From Circinella umbellata (taxonomy: Eukaryota > Mucoromycota > Mucoromycetes > Mucorales > Lichtheimiaceae): a stretch of DNA of 64,000 nucleotides. Location of the stretch: the NCBI GenBank assembly GCA_025093555.1, contig JAIWNF010000058.1:124001-188000 (forward strand). The letters are read 5' to 3'. The first letter of the stretch is position 1. The number at the start of each line of letters is the position of its first letter. The translations under genes were made by a program, and so were the position numbers. The notes under the pieces were generated by a model. It ran no database searches. It was not told the origin of the DNA and saw only the letters and a list, made by a program, of their open reading frames with translations. Positions 46,906-58,880 of this stretch are shown one piece after another.

Positions 46906-47551
46906 TTTAATAATACTTGCTCTCTTTCTCTCTCTTTACACACATTTATATCACTTATACATATATATACAATTTAAAAACATTATATCACTCATAACCA
47001 ATATATAAACATAATTAATTATATATCTAACTTTTCTTTTTGTATTATGCATAGATTAATATGTATACCAAAACATATCTCTATTATTCCTCCTCCTCCT
47101 ATTCTCAAACACCTTTGCTTTTCTTTTTAGGTCCGTCTCCCTTATTCTTTTAATTATAATTATAACATGACATTAATTGTAGCATTATTATTTTTTATTC
47201 GTAAAAATCTTAAATAAATAAAGAGTCAATCATTAATAATATGTACATTATCAGTGTATCATCCATTGATGTATATAATTCGGGATGAGTAAATTACCTC
47301 AGTCTGGGAAAGATTTATGCCGATTTCCTGTGCAGCGTGAGACGTTTTCGTGGTATACAATCACCCACTCTACCACCAAACTCCCATACATAAAAAAAAG
47401 TGTTCTTACGTAATATATAGATTTGACAAGTGAAAAAAAAGATATCAATTTTTAATTTCCTTTCTTTCTTTTTTACTTTTTTTTATTATTATTCATCTTC
47501 CACTTTTCCATTATCAATCACATATCACATAATATATCAAAAAAAAATAAG
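46906..47551 (+). other. Promoter region of the first thiolase
   Basis: It contains the Iml2-like 3' UTR and then the thiolase upstream region with the conserved block at 47278-47350. No gene is visible. Confidence 0.5.
47278..47350 (+). promoter_or_regulatory. Conserved upstream block, thiolase copy A
   Basis: The motif gatgagtaaa...ctgggaaaga...gcagcgtgagacgtttt is repeated before copy B at 49637-49698. It lies about 270 bases before the ATG. Its survival between duplicates, where flanking DNA has diverged, suggests promoter function (inference). Confidence 0.45.
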
Positions 47552-49032
47552 ATGGTCAAGAAACCTACTAACAAAGTATACGTTGTCGGTGTCGGTATGT
47601 CTAAATTCATCAAACCTCGTGGACAAATTGATTATCCAGGTAAAATAATAACAGTAATAATAATCGAGATATCAATAAAGTACAAGTTCTTATTATAATT
47701 ATTATTATTTATAGAGTTTGGACTTGAAGCAGCTGTCAAAGCATTAAACGATGCAAAATTATCCTATGATCAAATTGAATTCGCAGCTTGTGGTTTTTGT
47801 TATGGCGATAGTACGAGTGGGCAACGTGTTCTTTATCAACTTGGTATGACACAAATTCCCGTCATTAATGTAAATAACAACTGTTCCACTGGTTCAACTG
47901 CTTTACTTCAAGCTCGTAATGCTGTTGCTTCTGGTATGGTTGATTGTGCTATGGCTTTAGGATTCGAACGTATGCAACGTGGTTCATTAAAATCCAATTG
48001 GAGTGACCGTACTCCCCCACTTGGTAAAGATGATATTCAGTTTTTTTGTTCTTTTTTTTTTAGTATAGACCCTTATATAGTACTATATATATTCTAGATC
48101 ATGTTCATAGTCTAGCTATTACAAACTCTGAAAATGGTGCCAAAGCACCTCGCGCACCATTAATATTTGGTGAAGCTGGTGTCGAATACATGCGTCGTTA
48201 TGGTGCAACGGAAGATCATTTAGCAAAGATTGCTGAAAAAAATCATCGTCATAGTTCCAAAAATCCTTATTCACAATTCCGTGATATCTATACTTTGGAT
48301 CAAATCAAACAATCGCCTACTATTTATGGTCCTTTGACCAAACTTCAATGTTGTCCTACTTCTGATGGTGCTGGTTGTTCCATTGTGGCTTCTGAAGAAT
48401 TTGTTTTGAAGCATGGTCTTTTGGATCAAGCTGTTGAGATTTGTGCTCAAGTTATGGCTACTGATTCTCCTAAAATGTTATCAACGGATCCAATTGAATG
48501 GGTTGGAACCGACATGACACGTCGAGCTGCTGGTGCTGCTTATCACCAAGCAGGTATTACTGCCAATGACGTTCAAGTTGTTGAATTACATGATTGTTTT
48601 TCTGCTAATGAATTGGTTACTTATGATGCACTTGGTTTAACACCTAAAGGACAAGCTCACAAGTTGATTGATACTGGTGATAATACCTATGGTGGTAAAT
48701 ATGTTATAAATCCTTCAGGTGGTTTGATTTCTAAAGGTCATCCATTAGGTGCTACTGGTTTAGCTCAATGTACTGAACTAACTTGGCAATTACGTCGATG
48801 GGCTGGTGATCGACAAGTTGATAATGTCAAATATGCTCTTCAGCATAATGTTGGACTTGGTGGTGCTGTTGTTGTCACAATTTATAAAAAAGCAACTAAT
48901 AATTTTACTCAACCTCAAGTTGGTTATAATCCTGCTGTAGAAGCTCGCTCTATTAACAAACAAGACTTTGCAAAAGCTGCTTCAAAAAAGACAAATCAAG
49001 CTGAATATTTACAAGTGGAAGCCAAATTATAA
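47552..49032 (+). CDS. SCP2-type 3-ketoacyl-CoA thiolase, copy A
   Basis: Three exons (47552-47639, 47715-48023, 48098-49032) give 443 residues. The N-terminus MVKKPTNKVYVVGVGMSKF begins the thiolase fold. INVNNNCSTGSTALLQARN carries the nucleophilic Cys, ELHDCFSANE the family His, and GGLISKGHPLGATG the C-terminal active-site loop. The protein ends VEAKL; AKL is a PTS1 variant, so it should act in peroxisomes, splitting 3-ketoacyl-CoA with CoA, particularly branched or sterol side-chain substrates as in animal SCPx. No SCP2 lipid-transfer domain follows. It is a tandem duplicate of the next gene and nearly identical over most of its length. The start of exon 3 differs sharply (SLAITNSENGAKAPRAPLIF). 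Confidence 0.93.
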
Positions 49033-49854
49033 ATATACTGTTTCTTTTCCATTATTTTTAAAACCTAATCACAGTCAGTAGTGTCCTTTATAATATATTT
49101 CCTATAAAAGAATGTGTCATGTTCATACATTACGTACCTATCACATGTATTTTTTTTTATCTACTGCAAAACACCATCTAAATCAATAAATCAAACAATA
49201 ATTCACTTATTTTTTTTTTCGTTCGCTCAATCAGTAACATTATATGCATATTTGTATTATTTACGTACAACTCGACTTTGATGAAATTAACTAGATAACA
49301 AAAAGCATTATCTACAACAGAATAAATTTTGTTCATTTTCTTATTCTATATACAATATACGTAAGAGCTACTTAAAAAGTGATAATACACTATACCTATA
49401 ATTTTTATAGTGTGCAGCATATTCCATGTTTTATACATCATCTGCATAAATGAGTCTAATTTTTTTATTTCTCTCTCACCTCCCCACTTTCTCTCTTTTA
49501 ATTTTTATCTTTATAAACATAGAAACATATTACCTTGTATGAATACTCACCCCCCCCCCAAAAAAAAAGGAAATGAATATATAGAATATATAATAATGTT
49601 AATCCGTTCACTTTATTACTCGCAAAACTCTGCGTAATTCAAGATGAGTAAAAGCTCTTTGCCTGGGAAAGAATATTGTGTAGCGTGGGATGTTTTTATT
49701 TTTGGTAAAAAAATTCTTGTGTACAAAATAATGCATACAATTTTTTTTTTTTTTGAAAAAAAAAGTGAGAACCAGTTTTTATTTTACTTTTTACTCCTTT
49801 TCTCTGTACTCATCCACTTTATTATTATCCATAACAACAGACACATAAAAAAAA
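49033..49854 (+). other. Spacer between the tandem thiolases
   Basis: 3' flank of copy A and promoter of copy B, with the duplicated upstream block near 49640 and long A/T and C tracts. No gene is visible. Confidence 0.5.
49637..49698 (+). promoter_or_regulatory. Conserved upstream block, thiolase copy B
   Basis: The motif gatgagtaaaagctct...cctgggaaagaatattgtgtagcgtgggatgttttt aligns with 47278-47350 before copy A. It sits about 215 bases before the copy B ATG. It shows that the duplication included the promoter. Confidence 0.45.
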
Positions 49855-51398
49855 ATGGTCAAAAAACCTACTAACAAAGTATATGTCATTGGTGTTGGTA
49901 TGTCCAAATTCATTAAACCTCGTGGACAAGTTGATTATCCAGGTAATATTAATAATAATAAAAATAACCTTTCGTTTTTTTTTCGTGGTGCCTGTAAGGC
50001 TCTATAGTATGATTTCCAAATACCGAAAAATAATATAACCTAAATTTTATAATTATTATTCATAGAATTTGGACTTGAAGCAGCTATCAAAGCATTAAAC
50101 GATGCAAAATTATCCTATGATCAAATTGAATTCGCAGCTTGTGGTTTTTGTTATGGCGATAGTACGAGTGGGCAACGTGTTCTTTATCAACTTGGTATGA
50201 CACAAATTCCCGTCATTAATGTAAATAACAACTGTTCCACTGGTTCAACTGCTTTACTTCAAGCTCGTAATGCTGTTGCTTCTGGTATGGTTGATTGTGC
50301 TATGGCTTTAGGATTTGAACGTATGCAACGTGGTTCATTAAAATCCAATTGGAGCGATCGTACACCACCCATGGGTAAGATTAATGCTATTCTTCTTTAA
50401 TAATCTAATACCAATTATAAAATCCTTTTCTAAATAGCACTATTATTATTATTATTATTTTAGACCATGTACATAACTTGATGAATGAACAAATCCAATA
50501 CAAGGGTAACGCTCCCCGTGCCCCGCAAATATTTGGTAATGCTGGTGTCGAATACATGCGTCGTTATGGTGCAACGGAAGATCACTTAGCAAAGATTGCT
50601 GAAAAAAATCATCGTCATAGTTCCAAAAATCCTTATTCACAATTCCGTGACATCTATACTTTGGATCAAATCAAGCAATCACCTACTATTTATGGACCTT
50701 TGACCAAACTTCAATGTTGTCCTACTTCTGATGGTGCTGGTTGTTCCATTGTGGCTTCTGAAGAATTTGTTTTGAAGCATGGTCTTTTGGATCAAGCTGT
50801 TGAGATTTGTGCTCAAGTTATGGCTACTGATTCTCCAAAAATGTTATCAACGGATCCTATCGAATGGTGTGGTGCTGACATGACACGTCGAGCTGCTAAT
50901 ACTGCTTACGAACAAGCAGGTATCACTTCCAATGATGTTCAAGTTGTTGAATTACATGATTGTTTTTCTGCTAATGAATTGGTTACTTATGATGCACTTG
51001 GTTTAACACCTAAAGGACAAGCTCACAAGTTGATTGATACTGGTGATAATACCTATGGTGGTAAATATGTTATAAATCCTTCAGGTGGTTTGATTTCTAA
51101 AGGTCATCCATTAGGTGCTACTGGTTTAGCTCAATGTACCGAACTAACTTGGCAATTACGTCGATGGGCTGGTGATCGACAAGTTGATAATGTCAAATAT
51201 GCTCTTCAGCATAATGTTGGACTTGGTGGTGCTGTTGTTGTCACAATTTATAAAAAAGCAACTAATAATTTTACTCAACCTCATGTCGGATATAATCCTG
51301 CTGTAGAAGCTCGTTCTATCAATAAGCAAGACTTTGCAAATGCTGCTGCAAAAAAGGCAAACCAAGCTGAATATTTACAAGTGGAAGCCAAATTGTAA
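49855..51398 (+). CDS. SCP2-type 3-ketoacyl-CoA thiolase, copy B
   Basis: The same three-exon structure as copy A (49855-49942, 50066-50374, 50464-51398), with identical exon lengths and 443 residues. Active-site motifs are the same, and it also ends in AKL, a PTS1 variant. In the segment after intron 2 it reads NLMNEQIQYKGNAPRAPQIF and GNAGVEYM, closer to the family pattern (APQMFGNAG-like) than copy A. Later it reads CGADMTRRAANTAYEQAGI against VGTDMTRRAAGAAYHQAGI in A. Introns differ in length and sequence while exons remain almost identical, which suggests gene conversion or purifying selection. Role as for copy A: last step of peroxisomal beta-oxidation. Confidence 0.93.
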
Positions 51399-51779
51399 AA
51401 CTCTATTCATCTTTTAATATTTTTATTGATATGCTATGACGCCACATAAGATCCTTCAACCCACGACTTAACTCTTTAACAATATACGTTATCAAAATAA
51501 ATATACTTCTGTCCAAAAAAAAAATGCTAATGAATAACTTCTCTATTATTAATAATTTATGCAATAATTATAATAATGATTAGCCATCCAAACAACGCCC
51601 AACAACAAATCCAAATTAGGTATAAACTTGTGGTCCGGGCAATAATAATAATAATATTCTAATTATTTGTTGTTTACATGTGTTCTCTACTCTCTATACT
51701 CTCTCTCTCTCTCGTGTCTTTTTTTTTATACTCTTTTTCTTATTTTTTCCCCCAAACTTTTATTTTTCTTATTATAAAA
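51399..51779 (+). other. Spacer upstream of the SEL1-repeat gene
   Basis: 3' flank of thiolase B and T-rich promoter of the next gene, with a ctctctctct tract near 51700. An in-frame upstream ATG at 51678 would add 34 mostly hydrophobic residues. Confidence 0.5.
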
Positions 51780-53127
51780 ATGTTTCAATTTAAAAAATTC
51801 TTTCAATCTAACAAGGATGACACAACAACGATAACAAAAGAAGAAAAAAGACGACATTCGTTTTTTTTAGGATCGATCAATAATAATTCACTTTCCAATT
51901 TGATTAGAAATCGAAAAAGTATGGTTTTAGAACATCAACAATCAAATAAAAGAAGAGTTGAATTATTTCAACCAGAAGACGATAATGATTTAATAACGGA
52001 ATCGAGTTGTTCATCGAGTATAAGAACAACACCTTTTAGTGTTCACACAGCAACGTCAGGAGGATCTGCTGGTTCTACTTCCGTTGTACACCGAAAGCGG
52101 AGTAATAGGAGTAACAGTTATAATAGACAAAGATCTTTTCATGCCGACATTAGTGATAGTGATGATAATATTGATGATGATATTGATTATCACAACAATA
52201 ACAACAACAACAACAATAATAATAATACACAAGAAAGCAAACAATTCATTGATCATGCAACAAGTAAAAAAAATTCATCGGATCAATATTTACAACTTGG
52301 AATGCAATTCCATGAAAAAGGAGAGTTAGAAAAAGCAACATATTATTGGCGTTTATCGGCTGAGACGGAATCACCGCTGGGTCTATTCTTTTTTGGTGTG
52401 GCATTACGACATGGATGGGTAACTATTAATAGGAGTTATTTATTTTTTGGGTATCTCAACTTTTTTATATAAAGTTATTTATCAACTATAATGATCTATT
52501 ATTCTTATTATCATAATAGGGATGTAAAAAGAACCCTACAATGGCTGTAAGACATCTTCAAAAAGCTGCCGAATGTGCTGTCTATGATTTACAAACTGGA
52601 ATAGCCAAGTCAACTACAGTTGCAAAATCTGAATTAGTATTAGCAATATATGAATTGGGAACTTCTTTTCGACATGCATGGGGTGTAAGTTATATATATA
52701 TATCTTACCTATATAATTTTTAGTATGGAATAAAAGCTCACTATTTTATGTGTATTTTACGTAGGTTCCAAGAAATCTTGTAATAGCATCTTATTATTTT
52801 GAAATAGCAGCAAATCTTGGTGATCCAGATGCACAAAATGATTTAGCATTTTGTTATTTACATGGTCATGGAGTAAAAAAAGATCTGTATAAATCGGCAA
52901 TGTATTATCGTCTAGCTGCAAAACAAGGACAAGGAATTTGTGGTAATTCTTGGATATGGAAAGATAAATATAATATTGTTGAGCAAGAAGATTGGAATGG
53001 TAATAGTAATAGTAATAGTAATAGTAGTAGTAGTAATAGTATTATTTATTGTAGTAATCCTATTGATACTACAAGTATTATTGCTATTAATGATATGAAA
53101 AAAAAAGGAAAAGAAAAAGAAAAATAG
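51780..53127 (+). CDS. SEL1-repeat protein
   Basis: Exons 51780-52418, 52520-52684 and 52765-53127 join in frame to 388 residues. The first 160 residues are Ser/Arg/Asn-rich and probably disordered, with a poly-Asn run (near 52195). Then come SEL1-type helical repeats: LGMQFHEKGELEKATYYWR, GLFFFGVALRHGWGCKKNPT, LGTSFRHAWGVPRNLVIA and NDLAFCYLHGHGVKKDLYKS. SEL1 repeats act as scaffolds; in yeasts such proteins bind chitin synthase or cell-cycle regulators. The tail is Asn/Ser-rich and Lys-rich (KKKGKEKEK). The exact role is unknown. I chose the ATG at 51780 because the upstream in-frame ATG reads into T-rich leader sequence. Confidence 0.82.
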
Positions 53128-53661
53128 TTTTCTTGTTCTTAACGTTTGTAAATAGCTTTTTCTCATTGTATATTTCTATACACACACATATACACACACA
53201 CAATATATATCCCATTTTATACGTTATTATAGTTTTAGTTGTATTATCTATATTATCCCTATTATTATCCCTATTATCATTTTATTATAATTATTAAATT
53301 TGTTTCTGTCAATGCATAATATTATATATTCTTAATTATAGATAATCACGTGTAAATAATTACGTACTTAACAAAAGATATTTATTAGTATTATAACATA
53401 ACAAAATAATAATAACAAATAAAATAGCCTTAACAATAATAATATTAACTCACATGAGGAATTCTTTCCCCAATTAATAATGTTATAACTTAAATAATAA
53501 ATAACTCACACTCTCCCCCCCCAAAAAAAACTGACACAAACAAATAAGAACCAGAAAAAAAAAAAAGTCAGCGCTGACTTTTGTTTTTGGCAACAAAAAC
53601 TTCCTAACCTAAAAAAACTACCCCTCTTTTTCTTTTTTTAACTTTTATTTTTATTTTTGTC
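53128..53661 (+). other. Spacer upstream of the DnaJ gene
   Basis: 3' flank and promoter sequence, A/T-rich with short CA tracts and a c-run near 53515. Nothing else is visible. Confidence 0.5.
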
Positions 53662-55425
53662 ATGACAGTATATATTTCAAGGAAACCTGAACCTTATATT
53701 AAAACTACTTGTACTGAATGTAAAAAAGAACTAGAGTTTCTTCCAGAAAAAAGTGCTTCTGGTCAAAAAATTCAAGTAAAATGTTGGTCTTGTGATAAAA
53801 CTGTTGAATATGAACTTAACGCTTCGGGAACAGATCTTAAAAGTAATAATACAAAGACAAGTAAATCAAAGTATCGACGTAATCGAGGATCAGGTAAAGT
53901 TTGGAATATATATATAATCAAAGAGAGAAAAGTCGAGAGAGAAAAAAAAGAGGAAGGAAAGGTTAATTGTTAATGAGGTTGCATGTTAACGTGTGTAAAG
54001 AAAGAGAGAGAGAGAGAAATGAGAGAGGATAGTACCAATTGTAATTCTCTTGGCATTTTTTTTTCTATATCAAGTGTTGAATTCCTTCAATTGATTCAAA
54101 TCATTTGAATTGCCATTAACCTTTTTTTTATAATTATGTAGACGAGAACCCATTATCGACCGAGTATTATGATTTATTAAGTGTAAAACCAACAGCTACA
54201 CAAGATGAAATTAAAAAGGCCTATCGTAAAATGGCTATCAAATACCATCCTGACAAAAATCCAGATGATCCAACAGCCGAGGATAAGGTATATATTATAT
54301 GGTTTATATATATATATGTGTGTGTGTGTGTAGAAAAGAAATACGCACCAGAGAGACACAGAGATAACTTACACTGAAAAATGATTTAATTTAGTTTAAA
54401 AAAATATCTGAAGCATATCAAGTCTTGTCAGATCCAAAATTGAGAAAGAGATATAATGAAATTGGTGAAGAAAATGGACTTAAACCGGATGGCGGATTTG
54501 TAGATCCGGAAGAATTCTTTAGACAATCTTTTGGTGGTGAACGATTTGTGGATATTATTGGTGAAATCTCTATTGGACGAGATATGCGGGAAGCTTTGGA
54601 AACAGCTGATGCCGAAAACAGTGAAAATGAACAAAACTTAACACCAGAAGAAAAAGCAGAAAAAGAAGCTCAAAAGGAAAAGGCAGAACAGGAACGAGCA
54701 GAAACAAGAGAGAAAAGAGTGGATACCTTGGTTACGAAATTAATCAACAAATTAAGTTTGTATACAGAATTAAATGATACCTCACCTACATCCATTGCTG
54801 CTTTTACAAATATTATTCAAATTGAAGCTGAAGATTTGAAACATGAAAATTATGGTTTGGAATTATTACATGCTATTGGTGGTACTTATACTATGAAGGC
54901 AAATCAATATCTTGGCAAAAATGTCGCGTTTGGTCTTGGTGGCATGTTCCATAGTGTTCGTGAAAAAGGTTACATCTTTAGTGAAACTGTTGGTACTTTA
55001 AGAATGGCATTGGATTTACAATCAAGCTTTAGTGAACTTGCTAAAGCAGATGAAAAGGGTTTGACGGATGAGCAACGTAGTAAATTAGAAGAAGAAGCTG
55101 CACAAAAGGTAACCTAATAATCAAATACGTAATTTTTATTTTTCCATATCAGATAAATAACTTATCATTCTTTTTTAATTCCAAATAACAGGGTTTACAA
55201 GCCATTTGGCGAGGTTCTAAACTTGAAGTAGAAAGTGTACTTCGAGATGTTTGTGACAAGGTATTAGAAGATGAAAATGCAACAAAAGAAACAAGAAAAC
55301 AACGTGCTATTGCACTCAGAATTATTGGCAATGTATATACTAAAGTACAACCTGATACTTCTCCTAATGATATCCCAATGAATCCAGAAATTCGTACATC
55401 TTCGTCATCTAACAATGCTGCATAA
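53662..55425 (+). CDS. DnaJ-X (Caj1/Djp1-type) co-chaperone with N-terminal zinc ribbon
   Basis: Four exons (53662-53893, 54142-54287, 54395-55108, 55192-55425) give 441 residues. Residues about 16-45 hold two CxxC pairs (TTCTECKKE and VKCWSCDKT), a zinc-ribbon look. The J domain spans [20 protein letters not shown], with the HPD signature in [10 protein letters not shown], to [15 protein letters not shown]. The DnaJ-X domain follows: [20 protein letters not shown], a charged coiled coil ([16 protein letters not shown]), then [19 protein letters not shown] and [20 protein letters not shown]. It should stimulate Hsp70; yeast Djp1 helps peroxisomal import. The zinc-ribbon leader is absent from yeast Caj1/Djp1 as I recall. 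A broken partial copy lies 3 kb downstream. Confidence 0.9.
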
Positions 55426-57639
55426 ACTCCCTCCCGTCCACTCCTTTTTTTTGTATCTTCATGAAATCTTTATAATATAAAAGAAAGATAATAGATTCCC
55501 TTTTATCTGTTATTCTTTTTACACACACACACAAAATATAATAATAACTTACAACTGTATGTAGTTTATAATAATATACATTATCATTCTTATTTTTATA
55601 CATATTTACAAAACATCAAAAATAAATGTAATATTTTATATGTAACACTGTATATGTAAGTTGGTATATAAAAGTATTACTGTGTATAGGATATATACAA
55701 ATATCCCACATTACACACGCATCAATTATATCAGTCAATCAAGTTTATAGTATACATTGTTTGGATCTCATAGATTCTCTTCTATAATCTAGCGTCTGTT
55801 AAAGACCCATCGGTTGGGACGGCTCAAAAAGGAATGATGTAGAAAAAAACTCACCGTGTTATAGGGACAAAGAAAAGGTTTTGGAAAGGGGGGACGTTCA
55901 TAAGGAGTTTTTGGTGTTCAAACTAATTTCTATATAGTGAAGGGAGTGGATAACGTGTGAGTAGGAATTGAAAAGAGAAATGAAAATAGATTCGAATGTC
56001 GTGATTATATTGTTCCTTCGTTAGCTGATCAAGATGCCCCTTTGTGTTGACATGCATAATTATAGATTGGAGAAGTTGTTAGTTCTCTATAATTCCAATA
56101 AATTGGAACCCGACGTCATTTCAGAAACCGACATTCGAGTTATGCAGGAAATAGAAAATCACTGCGAAACCACTAGCTTTATCCATCTGGTTTTTTATTC
56201 GGTTTATGGCTAGAAAAAGCACTGTCCATATCTTTACTAAACATAATGCAAGTTCATTTTCATCGGCGGCTTTCAATTGTGGTCGAATAGATAAATGCCG
56301 TTCCACACGCATGTATTGATTTCGTGTGAGATTTTTTTCTTTTATCCTTCCCACATCTTCTCTTTCGTCTTACTCTTTCTAGACCCGCTGTTAAAAACCT
56401 TGCGATAGTATTGTCATATTCCGTGGATTTTAGTATACGAGAGACGACAGCCTGGACATCGAAATCGATCGTCCATACTTTCTACAAAATCGGAAGTGAA
56501 GTCAGTTTTATTAAGATTGAAGATTCTTTTATTCAGTTATATTTATTAATCTTTTTTTTAGCTGTTACCTTGTTTATCACTCCCATCAATATGTTGATCA
56601 ATGTCTTCAACATTATGATGTGGCTCCTCTAGTGCATCCTGGACACTACTATTAAGTAACAATTAGGCAAACAGTTATATAATGAGAATAATTTTTTTTA
56701 CCTTTCATCGTCCAGTTTTCTCGTGGTACAAGCGCAAACCATTTGACAAAGGACATGTGATCACAGACTATGGAATAATTTACAATAGACCACTTGATTT
56801 TTATGCTGCGTTAAATGGTGCTTCTAAAATGTTCATCCGTTTGACGCTTAAGAGCAAGTGCAGTAAGGGTTGTCACTTTACAACCAAGCTTTTGCAGCGA
56901 ATTGATATGACGATGGTTGTAACGTGAACTCTGAAGTTAAAATCATGAACATAAAGCTGTAAAGTTACAACTATCATTTCTTTGATTTTTATCAAACCAC
57001 GACATATGGGCTTTCCTCTGATTCATTTGTTATGTCAATAATCGAGTTCCTGCTAAGTGTACTAAAATAGCAATTTTTTGAGGTCTTTGGAATAATTTAA
57101 ACACTTTTTTTTAAAGATGTTCTTAAAGAACAATCCATGCTCTATATCATGAATCCATCTGCTTTCTCCTATAAATCAAATCTATCATGTTAAAAAGAAT
57201 AAGGCTGGTAAAACATTCGATAAAACAATCATTATAAGTGTAGCTATAAAATCCACTTTGTAGATTTTCTTGTTTTAAGGTATTCCTTCGAAATTACAGG
57301 TGGATGAAACACGAAACTCAGCATTATGCAGCCATAATAATACAGTTACAGTAGACAAACATAAGAATATGTGCAAGTTAAAAAACAAAGAAATTAGTAC
57401 TAAAAATAGTTAGAGAACCTTAATTTACTAGCTGGTATTCATATATTTAACTTATGTGGTATATAAATATGGTGGTTTTATAGTCATCTGTATTGGATAC
57501 TGTAGCCAATGAAAATAAAATGGCGCAAAAAGATAATAGGATATATAATTTGAAAGATCATGTTATGGTTTGATAGTGAAAAAGTATATAGATTCTTATT
57601 CCCATTACGTACTCTTATTATACTTTATTTCTACCTACA
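55426..57639. other. Gene-poor stretch after the DnaJ gene
   Basis: The first 300 bases are the DnaJ 3' flank, duplicated at 58600-58880. Frames at 56354-56121 (minus, NLTRNQYMRVERHLSIRPQ) and 56682-56927 (plus, VFSWYKRKPFDKGHVITDYG) look like fragments of old genes, but I recognise no domain. The rest shows nothing. Confidence 0.35.
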
Positions 57640-58130
57640 GACAAAAAAAACTGCCGAATTGGAGGTGATAATCAAGTTTAATCATTTGGTTATAGTGAAA
57701 TTGAGTTCAGTTCTAAAGAAGAACGGGAAATCGAAGCGATGGATGATGTGCTCAAAACAGCTGATTCTAATTATATTGTAATGACCGAATATCAAAAGTG
57801 GAACAAGAACACATCACCTTTTCAGCTATTTAAATATAGTACTGAATGTGCTTGATAAAAACAACATGCGGGGAACAGTTTTTTTCTGTAATGGATAATG
57901 CTAAAATACTGTACATCATTCAATTCTAGTACACCAAGTAATTGAAAAGGTAAAGAATATCAACTTTTATACTTTCTATCTTAATCACCATTTTCAAACT
58001 CTATTAAATTGTTCTGGTCAATACAAAACGTTGGCGCGCAATGTGGACTCTAAACCAACAATGATATATTGACACCACGTATTATTGAATCCATCAAACA
58101 AGTAACTTATAAAGGGTAAATATTGTATCT
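57640..58130 (+). pseudogene. Transposase-like relic (Tc1/mariner type)
   Basis: With frameshifts the plus strand reads EFSSKEEREIEAMDDVLKTA, then FFSVMDNAKIL (the MDNA block with the second catalytic Asp), and near 58030 a block reading LARNVDSKPT followed by TPRIIESIKQVTYKG. The order fits the C-terminal half of a Tc1/pogo-like DDE transposase. Several stops are present. It abuts the DnaJ pseudogene directly, so the transposon may mark the breakpoint of that duplication. Confidence 0.5.
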
Positions 58131-58134
58131 TGGT

Positions 58135-58560
58135 TAAAGAATTGGTCAACAAACCAATAAGCTTGTATACAGACCTCACCTGCATTCATTGCTGCCTTTA
58201 CAAAATATAGTGAACTTGCTAAAACGGATGAACAGGGTTTGATGGATGAACAACGTAGTAAATTAGAAGAATCTGCACAGAAGGTAACGTAATAATCAAA
58301 TGATTTTTACTTTTTTATATGTATTAAATAATAACTTATCATTCTTTTTTTTCGAATAGCAGGGTAAGCTATTTGGAGAGGTTTCAAACTTGAAGCAGAA
58401 AGTGTACTTCGAGATATTTGTGATAAGTGATTAGAGGATGAAAATGCGACAAGAGAAACGCAAAAACAACGTGCTATTGGACTCAGAATTATTGGCAATG
58501 TATATGCCAAAGTACGGCTTGATACTTCCTCCAATGATACCCCTATGAATCAATTAACAA
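58135..58560 (+). pseudogene. Decayed duplicate of the DnaJ-X gene 3' half
   Basis: The sequence aligns to 54730-55400 of the intact gene: LVNKPISLYTDLTCIHCCLY-like start, then [24 protein letters not shown], an intron starting gtaacgtaataatc as in the parent, and VESVLRDI-like sequence. About 70 codons of the X domain are deleted between AAFT and SELAK, and a stop pair (taagtgattag) cuts the last exon. The intron is kept, so it arose by DNA duplication and not through mRNA. The parent's 3' flank is duplicated too. Confidence 0.85.
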
Positions 58561-58599
58561 CGATACATAAATTCCATTCTCTATCTTCATCCAATCCTT

Positions 58600-58880
58600 A
58601 TTTTGTTTTATAATAATGTAAAATAATAATAATAGATTTTATTCTATCTTTTGTTTTTTTTACACACACGCACATAATAAATATAATAATACTACTGTAA
58701 ATGTAACTTATAATAATATATGTTATCATTCTTATTTTTCTAACATGTAATATTTTTTATATGTAACACGGTATGTGAGCTGTTATATAAAAAAAAGTCT
58801 CGATGGAAGGTTAGTATTATATAGAATACATATATACAAGTATCACACACTACGTACACATTATACACACACACAGACAG
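58600..58880 (+). repeat. Duplicated 3' flank of the DnaJ gene
   Basis: It matches 55470-55735 in order: gttattc/tgtttttt-acacacac, ttataataatataca(t)ttatcattcttattttt, atatgtaacac(t/g)gtatgtga, then the tatacaa(g)tatc...acacac end. It continues the DnaJ duplication past the stop codon. Confidence 0.75.

Noticed and set aside
51678..51779. In-frame upstream ATG adding 34 residues to the SEL1-repeat protein
   Set aside because: The extension is encoded by T/CT-rich leader sequence with no conserved character. The ATG at 51780 has a normal A-rich context and a basic start.
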